From NCBI GenBank assembly GCA_013397075.1, contig VWZS01005939.1, positions 1-64,000 of the forward strand: a stretch of 64,000 nt of DNA. Direction: 5' to 3'. The notes under the pieces were generated by a model. That model had not been told where the DNA came from. It ran no database searches and saw only the letters and a program-made list of their open reading frames with translations. This DNA comes from Rhabdornis inornatus (taxonomy: Eukaryota > Chordata > Aves > Passeriformes > Rhabdornithidae). Positions 39,701 through 49,583 of the stretch are shown piece by piece. Made by a program: the position numbers and the translations under genes. Each line of letters begins with the position of its first letter. Position 1 is the first letter of the stretch.

Positions 39701-40273
39701 ACCTCGGGGCAGGAATCAACACCCCGTGCACGGGTGCCACAAAAATCGCACGCATCCCCACCCCAAGCTTCCCGTTATCACCAGTTTGAAACAAACGGGA
39801 CACAGGAACCTGCTGGGAATTGGATGGGCAGTTCCTGAACGTGACGATGGCCGATACGTAATTCTAGTTTTAGATCTAAACCAGGAGGGAGGCAGCCGCC
39901 CGGTTGTGCCCGCCGCCCTTGGGCAGGGCTGGGCAGCGAGCGAGCGGCCGGGGACGGCCGCCCCGCGCACGGATCCACTGTCGCAGGGGTCGTGAGGGGC
40001 TGGTGACGGCTGGGGCAGCTCCCCGGGCACCTCGGAACCCCGTGCTGCCCCCTGATCCCTGCCGCGCCCGCGCCCGCCCCCGCCCCCGCCGCTCCTCTCC
40101 GGGGCAGAACAAGCCCGTCCGAATGCCCGGGAAGCGGAAGCCGAGGGTGCCCCGCTCCCGCTGCCCCGGGCGGCATGGACAAGAAAAGCGAAGGAGTCGG
40201 AAAGGTCCCCGCTGCTCTGTCACAGCTTACCCTGCAGGGGCGTAAGGTACAGGAGTGAAGCCAGCAGCCACAT
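21662..40273 (-). CDS. CD58: CD2-family Ig receptor, CD58-like, exons 1-8, last exon not found
   Basis: Type I membrane adhesion molecule of the CD2/SLAM family. CD58 itself is the ligand of CD2 on T cells. Exons on the minus strand, in order: 40273-40231, 31115-30822, 30185-29931, 27995-27909, 25029-24967, 24787-24731, 23225-23178 and 21733-21662. All junctions are phase 1, giving 306 residues so far. Residues 1-14 are a signal peptide (MWLLASLLYLTPLQ). Residues 15-112 are a V-like Ig domain lacking both canonical cysteines; its VWKKNKDIVAEWE and NGSLTIFNLEKDDAGTY segments look most like CD58. Residues 113-197 are a C2-like domain with four cysteines, as in CD2 relatives. Residues 198-226 hold one transmembrane helix. 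Residues 227-306 form an acidic, polar tail much longer than that of mammalian CD58. Six N-glycosylation sites are visible. The name is inferred from remembered sequence: family about 0.9, CD58 itself about 0.6. CD48 or another SLAM-family paralogue is the alternative. Confidence 0.88.
23178..23225 (-). CDS. CD58: CD58-like exon 7 (cytoplasmic tail)
   Basis: 48 bases between TTGCAG and GTAACA, phase 1 on both sides, reading ATFSHTVHDEDEEPEE, a strongly acidic segment. Confidence 0.7.
24199..24303. repeat. A-rich simple sequence
   Basis: Runs of A with CAAAA units in intron 6 of the CD58-like gene. Confidence 0.85.
24731..24787 (-). CDS. CD58: CD58-like exon 6 (cytoplasmic tail)
   Basis: 57 bases between TTATAG and GTAAGA, phase 1 on both sides, reading GEHEQLFSGNSQQQPNSEG. 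It is rich in Gln, Asn and Ser and has no tyrosine motif. Confidence 0.72.
24967..25029 (-). CDS. CD58: CD58-like exon 5 (cytoplasmic tail)
   Basis: 63 bases between TGTGTAG and GTAAGA, phase 1 on both sides, reading GTNKLGTGRRTAHNNSPV and on. No domain was recognised. Support comes from splice sites, phase and position. Confidence 0.7.
25413..25975 (+). mobile_element. Probable ERV LTR in intron 4 of the CD58-like gene
   Basis: Starts TGTTGGGA, has AATAAA at 25918-25923 followed by a U5-like stretch to GTCCCAAC, and has a CTCTTAC-rich region before it. No target duplication was found, so the borders are approximate. Confidence 0.55.
26118..27012 (+). mobile_element. CR1 retrotransposon, reverse transcriptase end and 3' UTR
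   Basis: FRKFADDIKLGR around 26165-26205 is the YADD-like block of the CR1 reverse transcriptase. AACAAGCTCAACAT, GCAACCTGATCTAG and other CR1 3' landmarks follow. It has many stops and is old. It lies in intron 4 of the CD58-like gene, in the opposite sense. Confidence 0.85.
27909..27995 (-). CDS. CD58: CD58-like exon 4 (transmembrane)
   Basis: 87 bases, phase 1 on both sides. A charged start (GDRNRG) precedes about 20 hydrophobic residues (ALIGAFVLTAIILLGILVFL) and then a CRK stop-transfer. Confidence 0.92.
28274..29226 (+). mobile_element. ERVL-type solo LTR in intron 3 of the CD58-like gene
   Basis: Starts TGTATCGGGTTTGCA and carries repeated CCCACACTGGAGCAG-like motifs. It has AATAAA at 29036-29041 and ends in GGTCAACCCACCA. 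This matches, from memory, a common songbird ERVL LTR. The 187-codon open frame at 28319-28882 lies inside the motif repeats and is not a gene. No clear target duplication was seen. Confidence 0.75.
29931..30185 (-). CDS. CD58: CD58-like exon 3 (C2-like Ig domain)
   Basis: 255 bases, phase 1 on both sides. Four cysteines (NINCS, VLNCT, KATCI, LIQCL) fit the two-disulfide second domain of CD2 relatives. The start DSLPEPN resembles the same point in CD58. Sites NCS, NCT and NLS are present. Confidence 0.93.
30822..31115 (-). CDS. CD58: CD58-like exon 2 (V-like Ig domain)
   Basis: 294 bases, phase 1 on both sides. It reads GENFTFPIQ where a V domain would have its B-strand cysteine, and DAGTYMLQYW where the F-strand cysteine would be. 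Loss of both is a hallmark of the CD2 family. Glycosylation sites are NFT, NRS and NGS. Confidence 0.93.
35590..35705 (+). mobile_element. CR1 fragment
   Basis: Has TTCTTCACCCAGAGGGTGG and GGCACTGGAACAGG. It breaks off before the usual 3' end. Confidence 0.75.
35878..36056 (+). mobile_element. CR1 3' end
   Basis: CACTGGAACAGGTTGCGCAG, then CTCCTCCAACCCAAACCATT and CCATGATTCC, the CR1 terminal region. It begins at the same consensus point where the fragment at 35590 stops, so these may be two insertions or one interrupted copy. Confidence 0.85.
39387..39510. repeat. A/C-rich simple sequence
   Basis: AAAC and CAAA units in intron 1 of the CD58-like gene. Possibly a retrotransposon tail, but no element was identified next to it. 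Confidence 0.8.
40231..40273 (-). CDS. CD58: CD58-like exon 1 (signal peptide)
   Basis: ATG at 40273 has a purine at -3 and opens a signal peptide. The exon ends CTGCAGG before GTAAGC, in phase 1. Another ATG 10 bases upstream (40283) is out of frame and lacks the -3 purine. Confidence 0.85.
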
Positions 40274-40336
40274 CGCTGCCCATACGTTCACTGCCCAGGC
40301 AGAAAACAAAACCCGGCAGTTGCCGTAGCCGCGCCG

Positions 40337-40387
40337 GGCTCGGCTCGGCTCGGCTCGGCTCGGCTCGGCTCGGCTCGGCTCGGCTCG
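40337..40387. repeat. (CGGCT)n pentamer array
   Basis: About ten copies of CGGCT, 65-115 bases upstream of the start codon, inside the CpG island. Confidence 0.95.
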
Positions 40388-40410
40388 CCCCGCCCCGTCC
40401 CGCCCCGTCC

Positions 40411-40442
40411 CGTCTCGTCTCGTCTCGTCTCGTCTCGTCTCT
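40411..40442. repeat. (CGTCT)n pentamer array
   Basis: Six copies of CGTCT, separated from the CGGCT array by a CCCCGTCCCG-like bridge. Probably derived from the same pentamer. Confidence 0.95.
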
Positions 40443-40807
40443 TCGCGCCCCGCGCTGACGGCGGCGCTTTTCGCTGGGAGGCCCCCGAGGGCGCTTGTTC
40501 TGGGAAATCCGGGGCTGTGGGGAAAAGGGGTTTCAGCTGCGGAGGCCGCCTCTGGTGTGCCCTGTGCGGTGCCGGTTGCAATAGAGACTTGGAGTGCTAG
40601 GTGGTGCCGTGAGGGGGGCTTGTGGTTCGTGGGGCGCAGCTTCAGCAAGTGCTGACGACAGAAGTTGTCGTGTTGCTCTTACATCAGGGAGGTTCAGCTC
40701 TGATAATTGAAAACCTGGAAGTAAATCAATTTAGTGTGGAGTGGGAGCTGCGGAGGTTAGGTGAAGAAAGAATTTCAGCAGGCGGCATGCATCTCACCCC
40801 CCCAGAA

Positions 40808-40905
40808 AATGATCACAGAATAGTTTGGGTCACTTCCAACCCCTCTGCCATCGGCATGGACACCTCTGGCTCCCAATACTCCCCGGAGCCTGGTGTTTGA
40901 CAGTC
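40808..40905 (-). mobile_element. CR1 3' end fragment
   Basis: TCACAGAATAGTTTGGG followed by TTCCAACCCCTCTGCCAT is the reverse complement of the CR1 3' terminus. Confidence 0.75.
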
Positions 40906-41229
40906 GTGCTCCCAAAAATGTCTTCTATTCTTTTCGAGGGACACCTGGTAATATCTCTTTTTGGGGCATGGGCTCAAGGCTAAGCCTGGCCATGCTCTCC
41001 TGTTCACCCAAGGTGAGGTTGGTCTCTGGGGGTGGTGAGTGAAGGAAAAGAAATAGAATAGAAACCAACTCTGACTTATAGGGGTTTTCTTTGACACCAG
41101 CTGCTCAGCAGCACATTCACAAAACTCAAACACACTTAGATTCTGTTTCATTGATGACTAGCTTCTTGATGCTGCTGAGTGTTTTTGAGGAAGAAAAGGA
41201 AAATACCACAACAGTTTGGAAAACAGAAG

Positions 41230-42211
41230 TGTGGTAGTCAAATTGGCTAAGATGGACTGGGGCTTAACCCAGGTTCCCTACACAGAGGGCATAAATCTGG
41301 AACTCTGGGAGGCAGGCTGTTAAGAAGCAAAGTCCTTAGACATAAGGTCAGGCCCCCGCCCTGCAGATGTGAAGGCTTGGGCCTAAAACCAAGGGACTTG
41401 TGGGAACATGTTGTTATAAATTACAATATAGTATTGGCTTTCGCATTTATGTATTAGCCTTTACAAGTTATTATTAACCACAAAGATTTTGATATAGTAC
41501 AATTTGTACTTCCTTTTAACTGCTTTTTAGTATAGTCTAATCTGTCAGTTTACGTATGTACCATATAGCTTATATAAATAGTAGTGTGATAAATATATAT
41601 ATATTATATATTAGGCATTAGCATAATATTAAAATAGAAAGTATGTAATGTTAAAATGCTTTTATTTCTGTGACTAACTAAAATAATAGTGTGAAATAGC
41701 TATGCTGTTTGTCACTTTGTGGACTAGCTCATCTGAATGATAACAGTAACAAAAAACAGGACACCAAGAGAAAAAAATACTGACTCTCTATTATCAAGAA
41801 GTGTTAAAACAACAGAAGGGAGCTTCGAGGAGAAATAAAATATATTGATTTAATCTACAGAATGGCATGAAGACAAGTCAAAGGTTAAAATAAAGAAAAA
41901 AACTTCTAGAGCATCTAAACTCACAAAAAAGTTTAAATATGTATAAACCCTCATAAATACGCATTAACCCATATAATGAAAAAGTATACAAGAACATTGT
42001 TTTAAGCTAACAGATTGCCAAACACCCCAGCGCTGGATATTGTCCGTTTTTATCTGCTATTAAACTTCAAAAAATTCTAGAGAGTGAACTTTGTTTTTCA
42101 CAAAGGAGGTCCCAGCGAGATGAACCTCGTGGTTCCGTGGCTCCGGGGGAGTCCCGGGCGAGGGGCGCCCTGCTGAATTAAGTGGCTTGCCTAGGGCTTC
42201 TCCTGCTGTTA
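41230..42211 (+). mobile_element. Probable ERV LTR (decayed)
   Basis: Begins TGTGGTAGTC, has TATA-like elements (41413, 41573) and an ATTAAA signal near 42059. It ends at CTGCTGTTAC just before TGGCGACC, a plausible primer-binding site. The start is uncertain and no matching 3' LTR was found in the window. Confidence 0.5.
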
Positions 42212-43130
42212 CTGGCGACCGCAGGTTTAACCCTCAGTAGAATAAAAGAGACTAAAAGAAAAACGGAAGTAAAAACTCCCTAAAAAACCGCAGCAACTCC
42301 TAAATTGTGCACGAAAACCTAGACGGGTAAGTACAGTGCAAGGGGAGCGCAAACGCCGGGAGAATAAATGGTGTGCGTGTGTGTGAGACGCAGACTGGAC
42401 CATCCAGCTCTGCAGAGCAATAGTGGAGTCCTTCTAGAGGTGGTTCCGAATTCTCCGTGAGGAGATGGGACGGCGAAGGGACGAAGAGGATGGTAAAGAC
42501 TGAATTAAATCCTGGAATAGATGTGGGGAGTGACCATAGCTCGATTCCGCGTGTAGGAACAACAGCTCCAGTTAAGTACTGCACCGGGCTCGGATCTGAT
42601 GTACATTGGAGCTTAAGCCTGATACTGTAAATCCATGCTTAAGTACACGGTCGGGTGAGTCACCGGTGTGATTAAGAATGTTTGTGTGTGAAAAAGTAAT
42701 TGGAACAGCGGACTGCAAAGGGCAGGATGCGAAGAGGTTCTGACACCTATCTGGGGAGACTCGAATCGAGAATTTAGTGGAGGCTATTCCACTTAGAGGA
42801 GCATTGTAAAAAGAGGAGGCTCTGAGGAAATTTAAAGCATTTAATTTGATAAATAGTACCTATAAAAATATTAACATCTAATAAAACAAGAGAGGTACCT
42901 TAGTATTGCGTGAATGTGTGGATAGAAAATGAGGAGAGTATACATGTATGTCCTATGTCTTGTGTGATTGATGAGTGTAAAGATTTTGTGTTATAATTTT
43001 GTGTTTAAGTTGTAGACTCAGATGTGAACCTTGAGTGTAGTGTAAGATCTATCATTATTTCAAGGAACAGGGACATATAAGGCGAAACTGCCCACAGAGG
43101 GACCTGCAAGTTTTTAATGAGGCTTGGAAA
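42212..43130 (+). pseudogene. Endogenous retrovirus leader and gag remnant
   Basis: A retroviral-type leader follows TGGCGACCGC. Near 43046-43110 one frame reads YHYFKEQGHIRRNCPQ. The spacing of the His and last Cys is that of a nucleocapsid CCHC zinc knuckle, but its first two cysteine positions are now Tyr and Phe. No open gag frame survives, and no protease, polymerase or envelope was recognised downstream. Confidence 0.6.
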
Positions 43131-46100
43131 ACTGACAAATAGAGATGTCAGGAGTTATTTTCAGTCTTCTCTTTTTTTTTTTCCAGATTCAAAGCCCCAA
43201 CTAGCATCATAAGTTTTTGCCCTTAAAGCCTTTTTGTAATCCTTTGAAAATACAATAACTCAAGATAAACAACTTATTAAAGGCAATGCGAATCACATAT
43301 GCAGTTTCAGTTATTGTTACTATCAAAAGTAACCTTTATTTGGTTACAAAATTGTGTAAAACTTAATTCTTTGAATGTTCTGGCAACCTGCTGGAAATTC
43401 TACTAATTAACTGAATATTGTATTTGCAAAAGGGTACTTTAAGAAACACACTATAGTTCCATTGAAAATAGTTCCTTTAAACCATGTTTATTGCTACTTT
43501 ACTTTCGTTTGTGATACTAAAGTACCCTTTGGAAATAGTTGAAAGCTACTTGTATACGAGACCTAACCTACATTTTTAGGTGAACTGTATGAATATTCAA
43601 CATAAGCAAATGAAGTAATTTTAAATAGCAGTACTGTATAAAAACTTCTGTAAAAACAAAAAAGTATGTTCAATCTCTGTTTTATTTATCTTGAGCTTTT
43701 AAAAAGAATTGGCTTCCTGTTGCTAATCTTATCAGCATTACAAAGAACAATCATAGCAATTGTCAAGCCCTACTGTAAAGCCCAGAGGTCTTGTATTTAA
43801 GCTACATCTTTTAGATTTTATCTAATTTCTTGTCAGTTTAGAACTTGTTATCAAATCTTTGACAAGCTGTCTATATCATCCAAAGAAGCCTTAAGGCCTT
43901 CTCTTCTAAATTCTCTTGTTAAACAAGTTGAAAAGAAAGTTATTCTTTATATAAATCACTAAAGCAAGTTGTCTTTTCTTGATATAGTCTATTTTTACTC
44001 CCTCCCTTACCATCTCTTTTTCTCAGAACTAATATTATTTTTAAAGACACCAAGCTTATGCTCATTTAAACATTCATTTCTTTTGAAGCAAAGAAATAAA
44101 CCATGTAAAATCCAAAAATTTGTGAAAAGTATGAAAGTGATACTATTTTGTTTATCTTAAGTATTAACAGTTGTTTGGCATTTTGCACTAAGTCTATTAT
44201 AATCTTACCTAACATTAGTTTATTTTTAACCTTTCTGCTTTCTTCATGCACATTGAAAGACACCCTAAAAACTTTTGTGGAATTACCTAAGATAGTCATC
44301 AGTGTAACAAAATGCAATTTTTTTTTACTGAAAAGTTGCTTATTTCCTTTCAAAAATGCCTATAATAGGGCATTAGAAGAAAAAGTTTTTGCCATAAGCA
44401 TAGATTTGTATTTTTAAACTTACTTTTGCCACATTACTTAAGTGATACTTTCACCATAACCAATGAGAATAATATTTAAGACATGCTGTAAGTCGTTTTC
44501 AGGTAAAAAGTTCTACATCACTCTCTGCCTTTGGATTAGAAAAATTATTTCTTGTATTTTGAAAATGTTTTTTCCTCCCGCATAGCTATTATTTTCTTTC
44601 CCCTTGAAATATATTATTGTACATTAGTTCCAAATTAAACCAAACAAATCAGAACTATTAGAATCAGTTTTCAGACTTTGTGATTCATAAGTTTGTAATT
44701 TGTAACTTTGTTAAACACTTAGTGGTCTAGAGGCATAAGGAGTAGGACCTTAGAAAATATTTTACAAGGGACGTCCCTTGAAAGAGACTACTTCAGTGTT
44801 TGTAACTTTAATTTTGTTTAGTTAAATATAAGAGGCCCCTTCCAGGAGAGAGGAGTGAAACTTTTAAAAATTAACTTAACATGGGGCACCCCCTGGGGAA
44901 GATCACTCTGACCTTTGAAATAATATAATATATAATGCACAAGCTTTGTTTTCTTTGTTGAATGAACTTAGTGCCCAGTCATCTTCTGCAGAGATGGTCT
45001 AAGCATGAAAATGGTTAATATAACATTCAAGTAATTATTACTTAATTCTCTACCCTGCTTGCAAGGAAAGAGTTAAAAGAAGGCTGTAGGCAAAGTCATT
45101 GCCTGCTGCCTAACTTGATTGTCATGTCCAAAGAAAGCTTTGGAATGCAAATGAGAGAGAATTTTATCGGGGAAACGAAGTTTTGAACCTAGGGCATTCT
45201 CTGAAATTTAGTCCTATAACTCAATTTTTTTGTGGTGCTCAGCAGAAAAATTGAAGAAATGTAACAAAACTGTTTTAATAAAGAGCAAAATGTTTTCGCT
45301 GAGATCTGACAACAAAGAAACATGTCCTTGAATTAAAAATTGGCAAAAGTCAACAAACTACTACCAAATAGTGCCATGTTCAGCCACTGAAAAATCAAAC
45401 CCTCATCATCAATCCGGCAAAGTTAGAATCCAGTCAACAAAATACAGTGAAATGGTATACAGACTAGATGAAGAGCAAAATTAAGATCAATTAGAAGAAA
45501 AGGAGCCACTGTTATCTATAAAGTTGATAAAGCTAATTACTCCAGGCAAAAAAATCTACTGCCCTGAAAGAGAGGCAACTCAAATACCTGAACCACTCTT
45601 CCCACTGAACATGAAATCAATTAGAAGAAACCCTACTGAAAAACTGTGGGGAAAACATGAAAACTAAAACCCTATCTAAATAATAATAATGTCATGTAAT
45701 TAACAACTTGTTACACTTAGGCATACTCTTTGCCCAAGTAGTCTCTTTTTTTAAGAATTCCAAACATCCCTGCACTGAAAATAAGGAGAATGAATTTAGA
45801 AGCAAGAAAACTGCAAGCAGCAGATTCATGCCTAGATGTGGTGACTATTTCTTCACTTTAGGCTCTGTCACACTGTAAAAAACTACAAAAAGTTTTTATT
45901 TTCTTTTAATATTGGTCTGTGGATGCTGAGTGGATACTTCAACCTCCTTCAACCACATCCCACTCCCAGTGCATTACCCTGGCTGAGATGAGTCCAGGTG
46001 CAGACCTTAGAGCCTCAAAGCATGCTCAGCTCCCAGCAGCTTGTCTGTCTGTCCTGGGGAGTACCAGCACAGCACAGTGCTGTGAGGGAGGCTCTCACCA

Positions 46101-48253
46101 CAGGTTTATCTCTCAGTCAGATCTCTCCTAGCACACTTGTCCCCCACATTCATCAGAGCAGCTGAGGCGGGCTATTCATCACCCCTTTGAGAAACCTCAG
46201 CTTTGCACTTCACACAACAGAATCAGAAAAATAATTGGCAGCCGTGGATATCTCTGATCAGATGTCCTTCAGAGTAAACAGTGAAGTTATTCCAACCCTG
46301 AAGGATTTTTCCCCTCCTTCTAGGAGTTACTCTAAGCTCCTTTAACTCATCCCTGAAGGCTGCAGCATGAGCTGGAATGACACTGCATCTTGAGCTGAGC
46401 AACGCTGTCTCATTCAGTTCTTACAAAAACAGAATAATACTGATCCTTTCTTCATAGCTGTGTTGGAATGTCATGTTATGTAACTCACAAGTGGAGACAG
46501 ACCCATCCCATAAATTCCTTTTGCTCAGTGACAGAAACCCACATGGAACCTTTCTGTCCCTCGGTTACCTTTTCCCCTCTGTTCTTAATCTCTGACAAGT
46601 GTCAAAGGGAGCTCCCTACCCTGTGGAGGCTCCAAGTCACAGTGTTTACACAAGAAATATAGCATGGCCATCTTCCTGCAGCACTCTCATGGCAGAAGCA
46701 CATGTTCTCTGCTGCTGACTTGTCCTCTTGTCAGGTAAAATGTCCTCCCAAGTTGTCAGAGGCTTTGGATTGAATCTTATTGCTGGGAGGCTGTTTGCAC
46801 ACTACAACTTTCTTGTAGGTAATGAAATCATGGAGTTTAGGAGAGAGAAATCTGAAGCAGACAGTTTCACTTTGAAACAGGTTATTTTAGGGTGGAAGAA
46901 ACTTCAAGAGGTCACTCACACGCACTTAAGGCAGGCCTATGTTCTTCCTACTGAGCTGCTCCACATTGTAGAAGATGATTTGGGCTTCACAGGACAGAGA
47001 AACTGAGAGAGAAACTTGAACCTGGAGGCTGACGCCCTCACCTAAACTCTTCTATTTGGCAATACATGGTAAGGATGCATTTTCCTTTATGCATATAGGC
47101 ATACCAGGTGGAAGATCCATAAAGTACTCAAAAAGGGCTCAGATGAATGGTTTTCCTCCTTTCCTGAGAGAGTACCCAAGCAGACTTGCCCATGTTTTCC
47201 CTTCCTCAGTTGCCAAGACAATCTTTAATGTTTACTTCCTGCTCTGGCATTGCTGGGGCACACTTCTGAAAGAGGGGAGTTCAAATTGCTTTTTGTTGAG
47301 ATGAGAACTAGTCCTGGGAATCATACACAGGAGTTTACATGCTTAACACAAAGCCATGGTTTCTACTTCACAGGCAAATGACAGAAAATTCTTGAGACCA
47401 AGTATTTCAGGAGTAGGGGGGATCCAGAACTTGATGAACAGTGAGCTAAGCTGAGTGTATTTCATGCCCTTCTTCGAGTACAAAGGCCACAGGGAGAGGT
47501 TTTAAATAGTCATCATTTGCTTAGCTCACACTTGGCTTCCCCCAAGGTCTGGTGCTGCTACCCCAACTGCATTGTTTCCAGTATCAAAAATTAGTTTTCC
47601 AGGCTAAATGAATTTTCCTGATCAGATTTCAACTGGGTCACTGGGTATTTGCAGTGCTTATATGCCTCTGCCAGCTGTTGCTTTGTGTGTGGGGACTCGA
47701 CATTTTTAGCTGAGCTGGGGACTTTCAGCATTTGCTTGAATGTGCAGACAGCACATTTTAAAAATTTTATTTTTAATTAAAAGAATTTGTGCATAAAATC
47801 AAGTTTGTTTGCTTTTGCTATCCCTGACATTCTCAAGCAAATCACACTGTGCTTCATGACTGTGCACTGTAAGGGACTGTTAAAATAAATCTAACATGGT
47901 TTGAAAATCTTTGCAACAGTGCTCCCATTGCCATTATAATCACTCCCATTGGGAAGCAAAATAAGAGGCATTAAGTTTCTGAATTAATATAACTGTAATT
48001 ACTCTGTAATTAAGTTCACAAGCAATAGAAAGAAAACCCTTCATACCAAAATAGTTTTACTAGCAAGAGCACAGCATTTTAAGCTCAGTGTAACTTGAGT
48101 GGCTTTTGCTGTTCGCATAAGGAATCACCACAGTGTGCTGCTATAATTAAAAGAAATCCTGGAATTACTAAATCTGAAAATTCAGAAAAAAATACTGTTC
48201 AGGAAAGAAAATTTTCAATTTCATTAAGACGTTTATTTTTTTAAAAACACCAG

Positions 48254-48316
48254 TTTTGTGCATTTGCAGAGTTGTTAAACATGGATGCTGTTTAACAGCT
48301 CTGCAAATACACAAAA
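48254..48316. other. Long near-perfect hairpin
   Basis: Arms of 28 bases (48254-48281 and 48289-48316) pair with one mismatch and one G-U wobble around a 7-base loop (TGGATGC). It could be a microRNA-like precursor or a decayed inverted-repeat element. It lies 1.3 kb upstream of PLA1A. Confidence 0.9.
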
Positions 48317-48455
48317 TAAAAACAAATCTGCACATCAGGCCAAAGTTTTGTTTAACTCTAGGGCAGAAATAATGGTGCCTGATTTATATTACATGGCATT
48401 TCAAAATTTCTTATGACTTGGCAAAGAAGGAATGGGTCTGTTGGACTGCACAGGC

Positions 48456-48487
48456 TTTATCTTACAATCTGAGAATTGTAAGATAAA
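48456..48487. other. Second perfect hairpin
   Basis: 13-base arms TTTATCTTACAAT / ATTGTAAGATAAA around a 6-base loop, 140 bases beyond the larger hairpin. Confidence 0.85.
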
Positions 48488-49583
48488 ATAAGATTAATCT
48501 GGTTCTGGGATGGAAAGACGAAGACTGGGCTGGAAGCCAGGACCTGGCTATTGGCATTCCAGTTTTCAATCTTGGAAAATTGATTGGGTTGACAAACTCA
48601 GTCACATATTTGTGAGACTCTGAGGACCTGCTTCTCTCACAATAAGCCAGCTTGATCCTGGAGGCAAATACTTCAGGGTCAGAAGGTACCTCTGTATGTA
48701 TCTCTGGGAAGATGCAGTTGGGGTGGGGCTTCAGTAGTCCTCCAGGCCAGGCAGCTGAGGCTATCTTAACTTTCAGTGAAAACTGGAGAAATTTATCTCA
48801 GAAGACTTGGAAATAAAATTATCTTCTGCCTAAAACAGCCCCAAAGCCTCCAGATGGAACAAACTGGGGTAAGGAAATTACTATCAACAATAGTTCTAAA
48901 GAAAAGTAATGTCTGGTGCTTTTTTATTCAAAAGGTCTTTTTAAAGTATTTGCATGCTTATGATGCTGGTGCACTACTGAAGGGTTCCCCCACCCTAAAA
49001 AATGTAGTCTGGGCATTTTATGTTGATATGGCCACCAGTTACATTTTAACCAGTCTTTCCCCTCACTTTGCATATGTAATCCACTGTTCTGCCTTATTTG
49101 GACTGCTAGGGGTATCTCACCAAAAGTAGAAATATGGGAAAGACAGCAGTGCAGTAGGAAAATATGTTGCAAGGCTGATATGAATCTTCCTGGCATGGAC
49201 TTACTGCGGAGCCTTGTGATGAACCAGCATCCCTAGTCAGAATTTGGCAGAAAGGTCTAAGTAGCAAGGATAAAGCACTGTAACTCTATTGCTTGCTGGG
49301 ACTGGTTTCACTGGCTGATTTCTGAAGTGAGAAGTTTCCCTTGAGGAAAGGGAGGTAGGGAAGAAAGGAAGGTCAACGTCCCCTTTAACCAAAAAGTCAG
49401 TGAATGCTCTGCTTCAAATTTTGCCTAATGGTTAAGAGCAGAGGTAATTGCTCAAAATCCAAATTTGGTAATTTTCCCAAAAGTGCACAGGCTGATTGAT
49501 CGTTACAGAGTCATTAGCTGATCATTAACCACATCTGTTTTTCCCCTGTACAATCCTTATATTTGTATTGAACAAACAGGAAG

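Larger units (their letters stand above)
31116..40230 (-). other. Intron 1 of the CD58-like gene
   Basis: 9.1 kb between GTAAGC (40230) and TATAG (31116). It holds the two CR1 pieces at 35.6-36.05 kb and simple sequence. Open frames such as 34784-35185 have no family match and are open on both strands. Confidence 0.75.
39640..40640 (-). promoter_or_regulatory. CpG island promoter of the CD58-like gene
   Basis: About 1 kb rich in CpG and GC boxes within an otherwise AT-rich neighbourhood, centred on exon 1. It contains a C-rich tract at 40067-40087 and two pentamer arrays. No TATA box was seen near the start. Divergent transcription is possible but unsupported. Confidence 0.75.
43131..49583. 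other. Intergenic, AT-rich, no gene seen
   Basis: Bases 43.1-45.8 kb are very AT-rich with a 16-base palindrome (44765-44780). Bases 45.9-49.5 kb are more balanced. Apart from the two hairpins near 48.3 kb nothing was recognised. I looked for ADPRH, the neighbour of PLA1A in mammals, and did not see it. Confidence 0.6.

Noticed and set aside
40220..40648. Long N-terminal extension of CD58-like exon 1 upstream of ATG 40273
   Set aside because: The open frame comes from the stop-poor GC-rich pentamer arrays. The signal peptide starts cleanly at 40273.
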